A stretch of 64,000 nucleotides of DNA from Bacillus aerolatus (GTDB taxonomy: Bacteria > Bacillota > Bacilli > Bacillales > Domibacillaceae): the NCBI RefSeq assembly GCF_009183655.1, contig NZ_WEIO01000002.1, positions 489,064 through 553,063 on the forward strand. The letters run 5' to 3'. Below are positions 17,901-27,124 of the stretch, one piece after another. Position 1 is the first letter of the stretch. Each line of letters opens with the position of its first letter. The translations under genes were made by a program, and so were the position numbers. Below the pieces are notes generated by a model. It was not told the origin of the DNA. It ran no database searches and was given only the letters and a program-made list of their open reading frames with translations.

Positions 17901-19428
17901 GCAATATGCATTCGCCATGACAGATGAACCGGATCAACAAAGGCAATCATCTTACAACTACGAATGGATGACTGATGGAAATATCGGTATTTTTGGTTCT
18001 TCGGGGTACGGGAAGTCCATGACAGCCATGACGCTGTTGTTGAATTTTGCCCGGGAAAATAAACCCGATCAGCTTCATTACTACTTGTTCGATTTTGGAA
18101 ACAGCTCCTTGCTGCCGCTTAAGCAGCTCCCGCATACAGGAGATTATTTCCGCTACGATGACATGCGTAAAATTGAAAAGTTTTTAATGAGAATGAAACG
18201 CGAAATTGAGCAGCGTAAACAAACGTTTCTTGAGAAAGAAGTCAGCACCATTCAAATGTACAATATGGTAAGCAAAGAAAAACTGCCGGTTATTTTTATT
18301 GCGATAGATAACTTTGATGCTGTAAAAGAAGAAATGCCGGACATTGATTTACAGTTTACCCAATTTGCAAGAGATGGGCAGTCGCTTGGCATCTTTATGA
18401 TTTTTACGGCGACGAGAATTCAATCTATCCGCCAGCCGCTGATGAACAACTTAAAAACGAAAATTGTTCATTACTTAATGGACCGGACAGAAATCTACAG
18501 TCTGCTCGGGAAGCCGCCTTTTGAAATTGATGCCGTTCCAGGCCGGGCGCTCATTAAAAAAGAAACGGCTTTCTTAGCACAAGTTTTTCAGCCGGTTGCA
18601 GGTGTTAATGACTTTGAGATTTATGAAAATATGAAAACGGAGATTAATCGCTTAAAAGAAAAATATGCCGGCAGCCCGCGGCCAGCGGCAGTGCCGATGC
18701 TTCCTGCCCGGCTATCGATGGGCGACTTCCGAAACACATATGTGTCAGCCAGCAGGGATGGATTTTTGCCAATCGGTCTTGAAGAAGAGACAGTTACTCC
18801 CGTCTACGTAGACCTTTCGGGCAGTTCGCACTGTCTCGTAATGGGACAGTCAAGAAAGGGAAAAACGAATGCAGTTAAAGTCATGATTGAAACACTTATT
18901 GAACAGCCTGCCGCTTTGATCGCTGTCTCCGATGGCATTGACCGCGGACTGATTCAATATGGCACATCAGAAAAAGCAGCTTACTTAGATTCCAAAGAAG
19001 ATGTGGTCGGCTGGCTGGACAAAGTGGAAACACTCTTAAAAGAAAGAGAAAGCCGCTATTTGCAAATGCTGGGCCAAAAAGAGGCACAGGAGCCATTTCC
19101 GCCGGCCGTTCTTGTTATTGACAGCCTGTCACGCTTTCAGCAAATAACCGATACGCTCTTACAGGACCGTGTAGCGAAAATGATGAAACAATACAGCCAT
19201 ATAGGGTTTAGAATCATCGCAGCCGGCAATGCAAATGAGCTGATGAAAGGGTTTGACTCCCTTACGAATGAAATAAAACAAATTCGCCAGGCGCTGATAT
19301 TAATGAAAAAGTCGGAACAAAGTTTGTTTACTTTGCCGTTTACAAGAAAAGAAGGCGAAGTGCAGCCGGGGTTTGGTTATTTCGTCATGAACGGCCGGGA
19401 GCATAAAGTGCAGATTCCTTTATGCTGA
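14980..19428 (+). CDS. essC: Type VII secretion FtsK/SpoIIIE-type ATPase EssC/YukBA
   Basis: A 1482-residue motor protein. The N-terminal 190 residues carry two FHA-like domains and are followed by two transmembrane helices (about 242-288). Three P-loop ATPase domains follow: GTTGSGKSE (about 680), GSSGYGKSM (about 1005) and a weaker GQSRKGKTN (about 1288). The order and full length match EssC, which powers and selects substrates for type VIIb secretion. In B. subtilis the gene is annotated as yukB and yukA; here it is one intact frame. It is translationally coupled to EssB and followed 20 bases later by EsaA. Confidence 0.95.
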   Translation: MRTLYIFYRNSSNMYPMNGKNKITIGQTADDHITISSLDKEIGSIHLEKVPSSNKWIVVRNGEKEGALHPDDLYTLQTDGHPLIFLLTDEIKEKQYFYIGAEREVFLIKEKNKLYTLRGQGAFDEPNQVLALKKQTEGWSVEADQRKPVFVNGKKVFSKTMLQPGDSVSFPFFFGTLHTDDILSVDYPSATQAELPKIKLPSSETKAKYPEFRRTPRLIYDLPDEKVTFSFPNQESDQHTRGLWMMILPPFMMLLVMGVIAIIQPRGLFLLISGVMFATTLVTSTVQYFKDKSYRKKQKHKRKRIYNLYLGQKRSELQQLADKQKKVLYYHFPSFENIKTMTNELSGRIWEKTRESHDFLHLRIGRADVPASYEIMSGNKDMANREMDELLEQSRELESYYSNIRDVPLTADLSSGAIGLIGKSKVVKSEIRQWIGQLAFFHSYHDVRFVAVFSEEESKQWEWIKWLPHFQMPDSFAKGLIYNEQTRDQLLSTLYERLRERELDEEKEKKYFMPHFVFFITNRQLIAEHPILEFLEGGKSNLGLTAIFSADTKESLSNNIHTLIRYVNEQEGDILIENERAVHTPFSLDQHDAEGSEKFSRTLKSLKHIQGMDNSIPAKVTFLELLQVKQADDLPIAANWQTNQSARSLAVPIGLKSKKDAVFLNLHEKAHGPHGLLAGTTGSGKSELLQTFILSLAVHFHPHQAAFLLIDYKGGGMAQPFKSIPHLLGTITNIEGSKNFSARALASINSELKRRQRLFDHYSVSHINDYNLLYEAGEAAEPMAHLFIISDEFAELKNEEPDFIRELVSAARIGRSLGVHLILATQKPGGIIDDQIWSNARFRIALKVQDSNDSKEILKNGDAANLTVTGRGFLQVGNNEVYELFQSAWSGAPYQEDTVEYESDISLVTDTGLVPLSTIAAETTEKIPQQQTEIEAVVKAIELTQKEMEINALPSPWLPPLPDRLVQPIGLGKGQYAFAMTDEPDQQRQSSYNYEWMTDGNIGIFGSSGYGKSMTAMTLLLNFARENKPDQLHYYLFDFGNSSLLPLKQLPHTGDYFRYDDMRKIEKFLMRMKREIEQRKQTFLEKEVSTIQMYNMVSKEKLPVIFIAIDNFDAVKEEMPDIDLQFTQFARDGQSLGIFMIFTATRIQSIRQPLMNNLKTKIVHYLMDRTEIYSLLGKPPFEIDAVPGRALIKKETAFLAQVFQPVAGVNDFEIYENMKTEINRLKEKYAGSPRPAAVPMLPARLSMGDFRNTYVSASRDGFLPIGLEEETVTPVYVDLSGSSHCLVMGQSRKGKTNAVKVMIETLIEQPAALIAVSDGIDRGLIQYGTSEKAAYLDSKEDVVGWLDKVETLLKERESRYLQMLGQKEAQEPFPPAVLVIDSLSRFQQITDTLLQDRVAKMMKQYSHIGFRIIAAGNANELMKGFDSLTNEIKQIRQALILMKKSEQSLFTLPFTRKEGEVQPGFGYFVMNGREHKVQIPLC

Positions 19429-19447
19429 CGGGAAAGGAAGGAACGTA

Positions 19448-22312
19448 ATGGAGAAGAAAAACAACAAATGGAAGCTCACCGGGATGATGGCAGCCATTGT
19501 TCTGCTCCCTGTTTTATTTTTTACTTTTATTGGCGAAAACCCAATGAAAAAGATAAGCAGGCATTCGGGGCAAATTGCGATCGTCAACGAGGATATTGGA
19601 GCGGCGTACAACAAGAACAAAATAGAGTTTGGCCGGGAGTTAACAGCCGGTTTAAGTGAATCATCTGATTATAAATGGACGGTTGTCAACCGCAGCGCAG
19701 CTGAAAAAGGGTTGGAGAAAAAGCAGTATGATGCCATTTTGTACATACCAACCGATTTCTCCAATAACATATTGACCTTTAAAGATGAGACCCCGATTAA
19801 AGCAGATGTGAATTATACGATTCAGTCTTATTTAGATGGAAAAAATCGCCAAAAGGTTCAAAAGGAAATGGAGAGAGTAAAAAATAAAATAAATAAGCAA
19901 GTGTCTACTCTTTACTGGGGAGTGGTTTCGCAGGAGCTGACAGACGTCCGCGAAAAATTTGATGCCATTTTAGAAAAGGAAATCGCTTTTCAAAAATCAA
20001 TGTACAAGTTTTATACACCGAGCTCAAAGGATTTATCCGAAGAAATTGAGCAACAGCAAAAAATGCTTCAGCAGCTGCGTGAGTCAGCGAAATCAGCAGA
20101 GGGTGCTTCGAAAGAAAGAACAGCGGAAGAAGAGAAGGCTGCTGATGAACTTGCACAATTCGTAGCAGATGTGAATACGTACAAAGAATATCAAATAAAG
20201 CAAAATGAGCTTCTGAAGCAAGCGGGCGAGGCAAACAGCCAGCTGTTGCAGGACGGGATAGCAAGCTACGAAGAAGTGATCAGTCAGGGAATTCAATCGG
20301 TTGTGATAAAAGATGAAGAAGAAGCGCCTCCGCTATTTTCAATGAACCCGAAAGGCTTTATTGACCATGTATCAGCGATCCGCTCAAAGATGGATGACGG
20401 GCGTACAGCGATTTCAGAAATTATTACTTTGCTTGACGAGTCGACTGTGGCAGAGCAATATAAACAAATTCAACAGTCGCAAATAGCATTAATGAAACAC
20501 TATAAACAGCTTTCCGTAGCGGAATCACTTACTGCTATGGAAGAGGCGCTGACTGGCATGCGAAGAGAGCTAGAAAATGGCTCAGCCGGCAGCCCACCTT
20601 CTGGTGATGATTCAACTGGTGAAGACGTCCCTGAAGAAATCCCTCTCCCTGAAGAGCCTGAAAGTCCTGAAGTGGACATGGACGTGCTGTCTGCGCAAGC
20701 CGCTTTGTTAAAAGAAAAATTAACAGCAATGAAAACGGAAGAGAATGCTTCAGCGTGGGAAGAAGCAACGAAAGCATTAGCAGAGCTGGAAGAGGAGATG
20801 AACAAGGCAGGGCAGCGTCAGAAAGATCAAGCGGCTGTTTTTGAAGAATGGAGTAAAGCGGCTGCCGCCTTTACTGAAGAACAGAATAAAGAAACGGCTG
20901 ATGATCCTGGTGATGGTTCCGCTGGCGGAACAGTCGAAGAGAAAGCTGTCAGTCTGATTAGAAAAGAAGAGGAAAGTGTACTCGCTTCCGAACTGCTGTC
21001 AGAAGAAAGGAAAAAGACGCTGTCAGCGGCGTTTGGGAAAACAATTAACAGCTACGATATTACAAATCTTTTTAACTATTACGGCTATTTAAAAGCTTAT
21101 AGAGAAACGCTCGAGCAGTCAGCTGTCCATTATGAACCAGTCATCGAACGATTGCTGGCTAATGAAGGAGAGCTTGAAAATGTAGAAGAAGCGCTCATTG
21201 TTATTAGAAATGAATCTGGTGAATTAGAGAAAATCAACACGGAATTATCCGCTTCTTCTGATCAAATGAATGAACTGGAATCTGAATTTACAGCTTTTGC
21301 TGAAACGGTGCAAAAGGATTTGGAAACATATGAAGCGAACGTTGCTGCTGAACAAAAGCTCATTGCTGAAAAAATTCAAGCGATTGACGATGAAGCGGCG
21401 AAAGTAACAGCTGCCCTGCAGGAAAAACAAACGGCACCTCCGGAAGCAGAAGTGCTGCCGCCGGTAGACAGCAGTGATGGAAGCATTGTCTTATCTATTC
21501 AAGCAAATACACTTTCACAATTGCAGCAAATTTCCGCACTTGTCGGCTCGTTGTCTGAAAGGCATGGACAAGTGGCCGACTATACGGATGATCTCCAGAA
21601 AAAAGTGGATGCCGTTCAAGCGAAAGCAAATGAACTTAATACGAACTGGGATAAAAATGTGCAGGCAACCGGATTAGTAAGAAACGACGTGTACGATATT
21701 TTGGGCAATACGTTTGCAGATGGGCCAAATAACCGATATGTGTACGATTACCTGGCTAATCCAGTCAATATCAGTGGAAAAACGCCACCTGAATTAACGG
21801 AGGAAGTTCCGCCTGTTATTATGCTGGTTGTCATTGTGATCAGCGGGATGCTGCTTGGGTACTTCCTGCATCATTATCAGCACTTGCCAATTTCGGTTCA
21901 TCTACCGCTGACCATTGTGTTAAATTTGGCTGTCGGTACCGTAATCAGCCTGTATGGATTGTCACTGTATCCGTTAACAAACGAACAAGCAATTATGTGG
22001 ACAGTCTTTACAATACTATTATTATTTACTGTTTCCGCGATCATTAGATTTGCGTATTGGATCGGACCATTTCCTGGCATGATAACAGGCATCATTGCTT
22101 TTCTGTTTTTCATTACGCCGCTGATTGAATTGTCATTGCCAAACTTTCACTTGTACCACCCGGTGAGTGAAGGTTACATTTCTATTCAATACAGTGACGG
22201 ATCTCATTTTTATCCGGTGGCCGCCGTACTTGCGCTCGTCGTTCTTGCCTTTATGAGCACACCTTATTTAACCGGCCGCCGCGAGTCAGGAGAGGTTGTT
22301 CATGAAAACTAA
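19448..22312 (+). CDS. esaA: Type VII secretion membrane protein EsaA/YueB
   Basis: A 954-residue protein with one N-terminal transmembrane helix (about 11-30), a very long charged extracellular coiled-coil region, and five or six C-terminal helices starting near residue 788. This is the EsaA/YueB architecture, in which the long stalk projects through the cell wall; B. subtilis YueB is the SPP1 phage receptor. A Pro/Glu/Asp-rich low-complexity segment lies around residues 380-415. Start ATG 19448 has GGAAAGGAAGG upstream. The ORF end overlaps the essA start. Confidence 0.92.
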   Translation: MEKKNNKWKLTGMMAAIVLLPVLFFTFIGENPMKKISRHSGQIAIVNEDIGAAYNKNKIEFGRELTAGLSESSDYKWTVVNRSAAEKGLEKKQYDAILYIPTDFSNNILTFKDETPIKADVNYTIQSYLDGKNRQKVQKEMERVKNKINKQVSTLYWGVVSQELTDVREKFDAILEKEIAFQKSMYKFYTPSSKDLSEEIEQQQKMLQQLRESAKSAEGASKERTAEEEKAADELAQFVADVNTYKEYQIKQNELLKQAGEANSQLLQDGIASYEEVISQGIQSVVIKDEEEAPPLFSMNPKGFIDHVSAIRSKMDDGRTAISEIITLLDESTVAEQYKQIQQSQIALMKHYKQLSVAESLTAMEEALTGMRRELENGSAGSPPSGDDSTGEDVPEEIPLPEEPESPEVDMDVLSAQAALLKEKLTAMKTEENASAWEEATKALAELEEEMNKAGQRQKDQAAVFEEWSKAAAAFTEEQNKETADDPGDGSAGGTVEEKAVSLIRKEEESVLASELLSEERKKTLSAAFGKTINSYDITNLFNYYGYLKAYRETLEQSAVHYEPVIERLLANEGELENVEEALIVIRNESGELEKINTELSASSDQMNELESEFTAFAETVQKDLETYEANVAAEQKLIAEKIQAIDDEAAKVTAALQEKQTAPPEAEVLPPVDSSDGSIVLSIQANTLSQLQQISALVGSLSERHGQVADYTDDLQKKVDAVQAKANELNTNWDKNVQATGLVRNDVYDILGNTFADGPNNRYVYDYLANPVNISGKTPPELTEEVPPVIMLVVIVISGMLLGYFLHHYQHLPISVHLPLTIVLNLAVGTVISLYGLSLYPLTNEQAIMWTVFTILLLFTVSAIIRFAYWIGPFPGMITGIIAFLFFITPLIELSLPNFHLYHPVSEGYISIQYSDGSHFYPVAAVLALVVLAFMSTPYLTGRRESGEVVHEN

Positions 22313-22796
22313 ATTCCGCGCTGCTTTGCCTTTTATTTTGGTTCTGTTTTTCGTCAATGCAGACCCGGTGCTTTCGGCGGCTGGTCCTGCTGTTCAGCCG
22401 AATGAATATAAAAAAGGTGAAATAGAAGTGGAAACAGATGACTTTCATGAAGGCTCCTTATTTGAAAAGAAAAACAAAACACCGGAAGAACAAAAAAGCA
22501 TAACATTTGATCCGCCGGCCGCTTCGTTGGATGATTCCATACACAGCCATTTATTTTTGGGTTCTCAAGAATCAAATACAATCCGTTCACGAGCCGTGAA
22601 AATGAATTTATTTAACGGCAAGCCAAAAGAGCTGACTGTCATAAAACAGACTGAAGAAAATGAAACAGGGGTGGCATTACAGCAGCCGAAGTGGCTTTTT
22701 ATTTTCATTGGTTTCATTATGCTGTCCTTAATCGTGTATTTATTTTTCGTGCTCGTTCCAAAAATAACAAACGCTGAGACAGCTTCAAAAAAATAA
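22302..22796 (+). CDS. essA: Type VII secretion protein EssA/YueC
   Basis: A 164-residue protein from ATG 22302, chosen over TTG 22296 because AGGAGAGG gives good spacing. It has an N-terminal signal-like helix and a C-terminal transmembrane helix (about 129-151, WLFIFIGFIMLSLIVYLFF), as in EssA. It overlaps the EsaA gene and is last in the operon before a perfect terminator. No YueD homologue and no LXG toxin gene follow. Confidence 0.85.
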   Translation: MKTKFRAALPFILVLFFVNADPVLSAAGPAVQPNEYKKGEIEVETDDFHEGSLFEKKNKTPEEQKSITFDPPAASLDDSIHSHLFLGSQESNTIRSRAVKMNLFNGKPKELTVIKQTEENETGVALQQPKWLFIFIGFIMLSLIVYLFFVLVPKITNAETASKK

Positions 22797-22810
22797 GTTC
22801 ATACAATGCG

Positions 22811-22860
22811 GGGCTGTCCAAAAAGTTAGTTATTCACCAACTTTTTGGACAGCCCTTTCT
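22811..22860 (+). terminator. Terminator of the type VII secretion operon
   Basis: A perfect 17-bp stem (22811-22827 with 22839-22855) with GGGCTGTCC at its base is followed by T residues. A diverged relative of this hairpin lies at 24276-24325. Confidence 0.9.
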
Positions 22861-23055
22861 TTAAATAACTACAATGGAGCGTTGCCGCACCGCACTCTCA
22901 ATCTTAACAACTTTGCACAAGAACGGCCGAAATAGGCATGCGGCCTCGGAATAAAATAAAAAGTTCTTTTAAAGAGCAGTGTTCCTGTTTTGTAATATAA
23001 ACCTAGCAATCTAATATGTTTTGTTGTATATTATAACATGAAAGGAGTGTAAGAA

Positions 23056-24273
23056 ATGGAAGCAATTCTAAAAAAATCATCAGAAAAGCCTATAAATGAA
23101 AGAAAATGGAAACGTTTTGATCAAGCCCTTTATTTACTTATTTTTATTGTATTGGTAGGAGGAAGCTTTTTTCTTTCTCATACTGTATCCGGAAAACAAG
23201 CGCTCTTATATGTACTCGGTGCTTTAGGCGGTTTCATGCTGTACCACGCAAGATTCGGTTTTACAACCGCCTGGAGAAACTTCATTTTGTATCGGCACGG
23301 CGAAGGAATTCGGGCGCAAGTGTGGATGCTTCTCGCTGCCAGTGCTTTATTTTTGCCTCTTTTGCTTGCGGATTCTGTATTGGGAACCGATATGAAAGGC
23401 AACATTCACCCTGTAGGGATCTCAGTTCTTGTCGGTGCCTTTATTTTCGGAATTGGCATGCAAATGGGGGATGGATGCGGTTCAGGAACGCTATACCATA
23501 TCGGCGGCGGAGACTCGAACGGACTAGTTGCTTTAATTGGCTTTATTGCCGGTTCAGTCATCGCCACAACTCATTTTTCTTATTGGGAAAATACGCCGCA
23601 TTTTGAACCGATCTCATTACTTCAATCATACGGGCCGTTAACCGGTTTTCTTCTGCAAATCGTACTTCTTGCTGCTGTGTATGCAGCCACCGTGCTGATT
23701 GAAAAGAAAAAGAACGGCAATCTCTATAAAAAAGAAGTAAAAGTGAAAGGTTGGACATCTATTTTTTACGGACCATGGCCGATCGTTATTGGCGGATTGG
23801 CGCTTGCTGTCTTAAACGCGGTGATTTTACTCGTTCAAGGGAAGCCGTGGGGTATTACTTCTGCTTTTGCTTTATGGGGAGCAAAAGTTGTCCAGGCGGC
23901 AGGCGGCCATCCGGAAAATTGGAGCTACTGGCAAGATCCCGGCAAGCTTGCCTCGCTGCAAGAGCCGCTTTACTTTAACACCACTTCTGTCATGAACATC
24001 AGCTTAATGACAGGAGCGCTGCTGGCAGCAGTATTGGCAGGCCGGCTCAAAAAAGAAATGAAATTAAAATTGCCAATGAAAATGATCATCGGTTCGCTTA
24101 TCGGCGGGGTGTTGATGGGATATGGTGCCCGCTTGTCATTTGGCTGTAACATAGGCGCTTTCTTCAGCGGTATTGCATCATTCAGCATACACGGCTGGCT
24201 TTGGTTTGCAGCTGCCTTTGCGGGAAGCATTATCGGTGTAAAAATTCGTCCATATTGCCGCTATCGCGACTAA
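23056..24273 (+). CDS. YeeE/YedE-family (TsuA-like) sulfur-compound transporter
   Basis: A 405-residue membrane protein with about nine to ten helices and the two internal sulfur-transport repeats. The cysteine-bearing pore motifs are GDGCGSGTLYHIGGG and LSFGCNIGAFFSGI. These match the YeeE/TsuA thiosulfate permease family, where conserved cysteines pass thiosulfate. No TusA-like partner gene is adjacent. It has its own GAAAGGAG ribosome site, stands alone between two related hairpins, and is probably monocistronic. Thiosulfate or a related sulfur species is the likely substrate. Confidence 0.85.
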   Translation: MEAILKKSSEKPINERKWKRFDQALYLLIFIVLVGGSFFLSHTVSGKQALLYVLGALGGFMLYHARFGFTTAWRNFILYRHGEGIRAQVWMLLAASALFLPLLLADSVLGTDMKGNIHPVGISVLVGAFIFGIGMQMGDGCGSGTLYHIGGGDSNGLVALIGFIAGSVIATTHFSYWENTPHFEPISLLQSYGPLTGFLLQIVLLAAVYAATVLIEKKKNGNLYKKEVKVKGWTSIFYGPWPIVIGGLALAVLNAVILLVQGKPWGITSAFALWGAKVVQAAGGHPENWSYWQDPGKLASLQEPLYFNTTSVMNISLMTGALLAAVLAGRLKKEMKLKLPMKMIIGSLIGGVLMGYGARLSFGCNIGAFFSGIASFSIHGWLWFAAAFAGSIIGVKIRPYCRYRD

Positions 24274-24275
24274 GA

Positions 24276-24325
24276 AAGGAGCTGTCCTAAAAGTCAGTTA
24301 TTCGTTGACTTTCAGGGCAGCTTTT
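24276..24325 (+). terminator. Terminator after the YeeE/YedE gene
   Basis: An imperfect stem built on GAGCTGTCCTAAAAGTCAG and its complement GACTTTCAGGGCAGC is followed by TTTTTG. Its sequence and loop (GTTATTC) resemble the hairpin at 22811-22860. Confidence 0.8.
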
Positions 24326-24522
24326 TGCCTTTTCATAACCTAAGACGGTACTTATCATTTGTTTTGTCATCAAAAAAAAGACATGATATAATAGTTTATC
24401 TTGAAATTTTAATGATATAAAAGTAAAACAACTTTATTGTCATTTTGAAAAAGTATTGAAGAAGCGTTTTATTTCATATTAATAATTTTGTATAGATTCA
24501 AAGTGGAAAGAGAGTGTTCATT

Positions 24523-25242
24523 ATGGGCCGTAAATGGAACAATATTAAAGAAAAAAAAGCGTCAAAAGATGCAAACACGAGTCGTATATACGCAAAGTTT
24601 GGGCGCGAAATTTATGTAGCAGCTAAATCCGGTGAACCAGATCCAGAATCAAATCGAGCTTTAAAAATCGTACTCGAGCGTGCAAAAACGTACAGTGTAC
24701 CGAAAGCGATTATTGACCGTGCAATTGAAAAAGCGAAAGGTGGTTCAGAAGAAAGCTATGACGAACTTCGTTATGAAGGCTTCGGACCAAACGGATCAAT
24801 GGTAATCGTAGATGCATTGACAAATAACGTGAACCGTACGGCATCAGATGTGCGTGCTGCATTTGGTAAAAACGGTGGTAACATGGGAGTAAGCGGATCG
24901 GTAGCCTATATGTTTGATGCAACAGCTGTCATCGGTCTTGAAGGTAAAACAGCAGATGAAGTACTTGAAATATTAATGGAAGCAGATGTAGACGTACGTG
25001 ACATTTTAGAAGAAGATGAGGCGGTTATCGTTTATGCCGAACCTGACCAGTTCCATGCAGTGCAAGAAGCATTCAAGAATGTCGGCATAACGGAATTTAC
25101 AGTTGCAGAACTAACCATGCTTGCACAAAATGACGTAACACTTCCTGAAGACCCACAAGCACAATTCGAAAAAATGATTGACGCATTAGAAGATTTAGAA
25201 GATGTTCAGCAAGTGCACCATAATGTAGATTTAGGTGAATAA
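24523..25242 (+). CDS. YebC/PmpR-family regulator (translation/transcription factor)
   Basis: A 239-residue protein from ATG 24523 (GGAAAGAGAG upstream; the GTG at 24514 lies inside that site). It begins [13 protein letters not shown] and carries [17 protein letters not shown] and [16 protein letters not shown], hallmarks of the YebC family. YebC proteins were long annotated as DNA-binding regulators; some are now known to help ribosomes through proline stretches. It is cytosolic and probably monocistronic. It resembles the YeeN branch in start sequence. Confidence 0.92.
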   Translation: MGRKWNNIKEKKASKDANTSRIYAKFGREIYVAAKSGEPDPESNRALKIVLERAKTYSVPKAIIDRAIEKAKGGSEESYDELRYEGFGPNGSMVIVDALTNNVNRTASDVRAAFGKNGGNMGVSGSVAYMFDATAVIGLEGKTADEVLEILMEADVDVRDILEEDEAVIVYAEPDQFHAVQEAFKNVGITEFTVAELTMLAQNDVTLPEDPQAQFEKMIDALEDLEDVQQVHHNVDLGE

Positions 25243-25250
25243 AACATGCT

Positions 25251-25371
25251 GAACGTTGATCTATCAAGGGGTTGCAGTGGTTTGATAATCTGATTTTTAA
25301 CATGGATTTTATATTTATTGTGATATCCATAATCAGAAACCAGCCACTTCAATGAGACGTTCAAAAAAGAT
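25251..25371. repeat. Imperfect inverted-repeat element ahead of recombinase remnant
   Basis: GAACGTTGATCTATCAAGGG at 25251-25270 has an imperfect inverted partner near 25345-25371 (TGAACGTCTCATTGAAGTGG read on the minus strand). A similar core, AACGTTGATAAATCAATGG, recurs at 27053 on the far side of the SLH gene. The pattern suggests recombination sites, but this is by eye only. Confidence 0.35.
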
Positions 25372-25421
25372 ATCTCTTACAGGTATTGTGTAAAAACAAT
25401 GCTTAGTAGGAGGTGTCTTTT

Positions 25422-25520
25422 TTGTTGTTAGAAGATGTTTTAATGGAATTTATTTATGAAATTGAAACGAAAAATTATTCTCACAGGACAATAAATATCA
25501 TATGTATTATTGTAAACTAA
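25422..25520 (+). pseudogene. Truncated tyrosine recombinase (N-terminal fragment)
   Basis: A TTG start behind TAGGAGG opens a 32-residue frame. It reads LLEDVLMEFIYEIETKNYSH, then RT, which is the typical N-terminal core-binding start of XerC-like integrases. The frame is then lost and stops. No catalytic domain remains nearby. It lies just upstream of the SLH gene and inside a 630-base region that otherwise holds only AT-rich sequence and the inverted repeat. Confidence 0.6.
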
Positions 25521-25869
25521 ATAATGCAGAATTCTTTTAAAAGTCTCTTATAAATTGCATGAGAACAATACATTAGAGGGTATCCAAATCAATTGTCTAT
25601 AACTTGCATTATGTAAATTGTGTACATAATCTATCTTAGGAACATACTTTATTGACAGTTTTTAGACCAAATTATAGGGCTGTTTGATATACTCCATACC
25701 CCTAAGTGTGAAAAGGTTTCGCTAACATGCCAATTTACCTATCTATGAAAAATTATAAAAAATAGGGAAGAAAAATTACCTAGAAATATTCTCCTGTTTT
25801 GGAAGGTTTAATCTCCATCCATGTCGAAAGCAGTGGGTATAACGACAATAAGGGAGATGTGAAAGGGAA

Positions 25870-27024
25870 ATGAAAAAAGGTATTAATGTTTTACTATCTT
25901 TAGTTTTATTTTTTAGTGTCTTCTTATTTGCCAATGAAACGGAAGCAAGTGGGAAGTTTACAGACACTAGGAATCATTGGGCTGAAAAGGAAATTAATTA
26001 TCTAAGTGGTAAGGGCGTTATTAATGGTTTTACGAATGGTTCTTTTAAACCGGACGTATCAGTTACACGCGGACAAACGGCAATTATGCTTGTTCGGGCA
26101 TTGAATTTAAGCCTTGCTAACCGTCCCAATCCAGGATTTAAAGACGTTTCAACTAAACACAGTGCTTATAAATATATAGCAGCACTTGTAGATGAAGGTA
26201 TTTATCCTAAAGGTGTTAATTATTCACCTGATAAGGCATTAACACGTGAAGAAATGGCACGGATGCTTGTAAATTCTTATTCTTTAACAGGTAAGAAAAA
26301 TGTTACCTTCAAAGATGTTTCAACATCATATTGGGCACAGCCGTATATTAGTATTCTTGCTGAAAATGGTATTACAGCAGGATATTCAAACGGAACATTC
26401 AAGCCAAGAGATGCAGTTACACGTGGACAATTTTCAGTATTTTTGAGTAGAGTTTTGAATGATAATTATAGAGTGAAGCCACCTGCTCCATCGAACCCGC
26501 CTGCAAAAACAACACCTGTGTTAATGCAAGATATTAAGTTCGGAATGACGTATCAACAAGTAAAGAGTAGAGAGACAAGACCTTTAGTAGAAGATTTAGG
26601 AGATTCTAGTGTTGCTATATTATCTTACCTTGTCAATAAATATGGATATAATGCTTACTTAGAGTACTATTTTGAAAACAATAGACTTGAATATGTAGCA
26701 TATAATTTCTTAGAAGATGATAACAGTTACCATACAAGATCAGAGTTAGCTAGTATGCATAATGCCCTTCATAAGGAAGGTGTCAAGGAATTTGGTAATG
26801 ATTATTTCTATTATGATGAAGACTATCCGTCTAACAGGTTTGTCACTTCATGGAAGAAAGCGAATTTCGATGTAATATTATCTGTTAATGATGATAACTT
26901 GTATTCACGGGTGAATTTAATTTATTTCAAGCCACTTACACGTTCTGCTGCAAATGAAAAGCCGAATAATTTACATCGTATTCAGGATGAGTTAGAAAGA
27001 ATAAACATTGAACTGAGAAAATAA
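25870..27024 (+). CDS. S-layer-homology (SLH) domain surface protein
   Basis: A 384-residue exported protein. A signal peptide (about 1-27, ending ETEAS) leads to three SLH repeats at about 30-72, 93-135 and 145-190, each with F-x-D-V/T, HWA or YWA and an ITRG/VTRGQ element. They are followed by a proline-rich linker (about 198-212) and a 170-residue C-terminal domain I do not recognise, rich in Tyr, Asn and Asp. SLH triplets bind pyruvylated secondary cell-wall polymers, so the C-terminal domain is displayed at the surface. It stands alone between decayed genes and recombination-like repeats, which suggests a mobile or recently acquired locus. Confidence 0.85.
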   Translation: MKKGINVLLSLVLFFSVFLFANETEASGKFTDTRNHWAEKEINYLSGKGVINGFTNGSFKPDVSVTRGQTAIMLVRALNLSLANRPNPGFKDVSTKHSAYKYIAALVDEGIYPKGVNYSPDKALTREEMARMLVNSYSLTGKKNVTFKDVSTSYWAQPYISILAENGITAGYSNGTFKPRDAVTRGQFSVFLSRVLNDNYRVKPPAPSNPPAKTTPVLMQDIKFGMTYQQVKSRETRPLVEDLGDSSVAILSYLVNKYGYNAYLEYYFENNRLEYVAYNFLEDDNSYHTRSELASMHNALHKEGVKEFGNDYFYYDEDYPSNRFVTSWKKANFDVILSVNDDNLYSRVNLIYFKPLTRSAANEKPNNLHRIQDELERINIELRK

Positions 27025-27052
27025 TTTTTCTTTTAATTTCATACCCTTAATA

Positions 27053-27124
27053 AACGTTGATAAATCAATGGTTTTAGCACATTAATCAAAAGTGTGACAA
27101 GGCCTTATATATCAACGTTTTTTC
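27053..27124. repeat. Inverted repeat AACGTTGAT...ATCAACGTT downstream of SLH gene
   Basis: AAACGTTGATA at 27052-27062 pairs with TATCAACGTTTTTT at 27109-27124 across about 45 bases. It could be a weak terminator for the SLH gene. The left arm also resembles the repeat at 25251, so it may be part of a recombination site flanking this gene. Confidence 0.4.
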
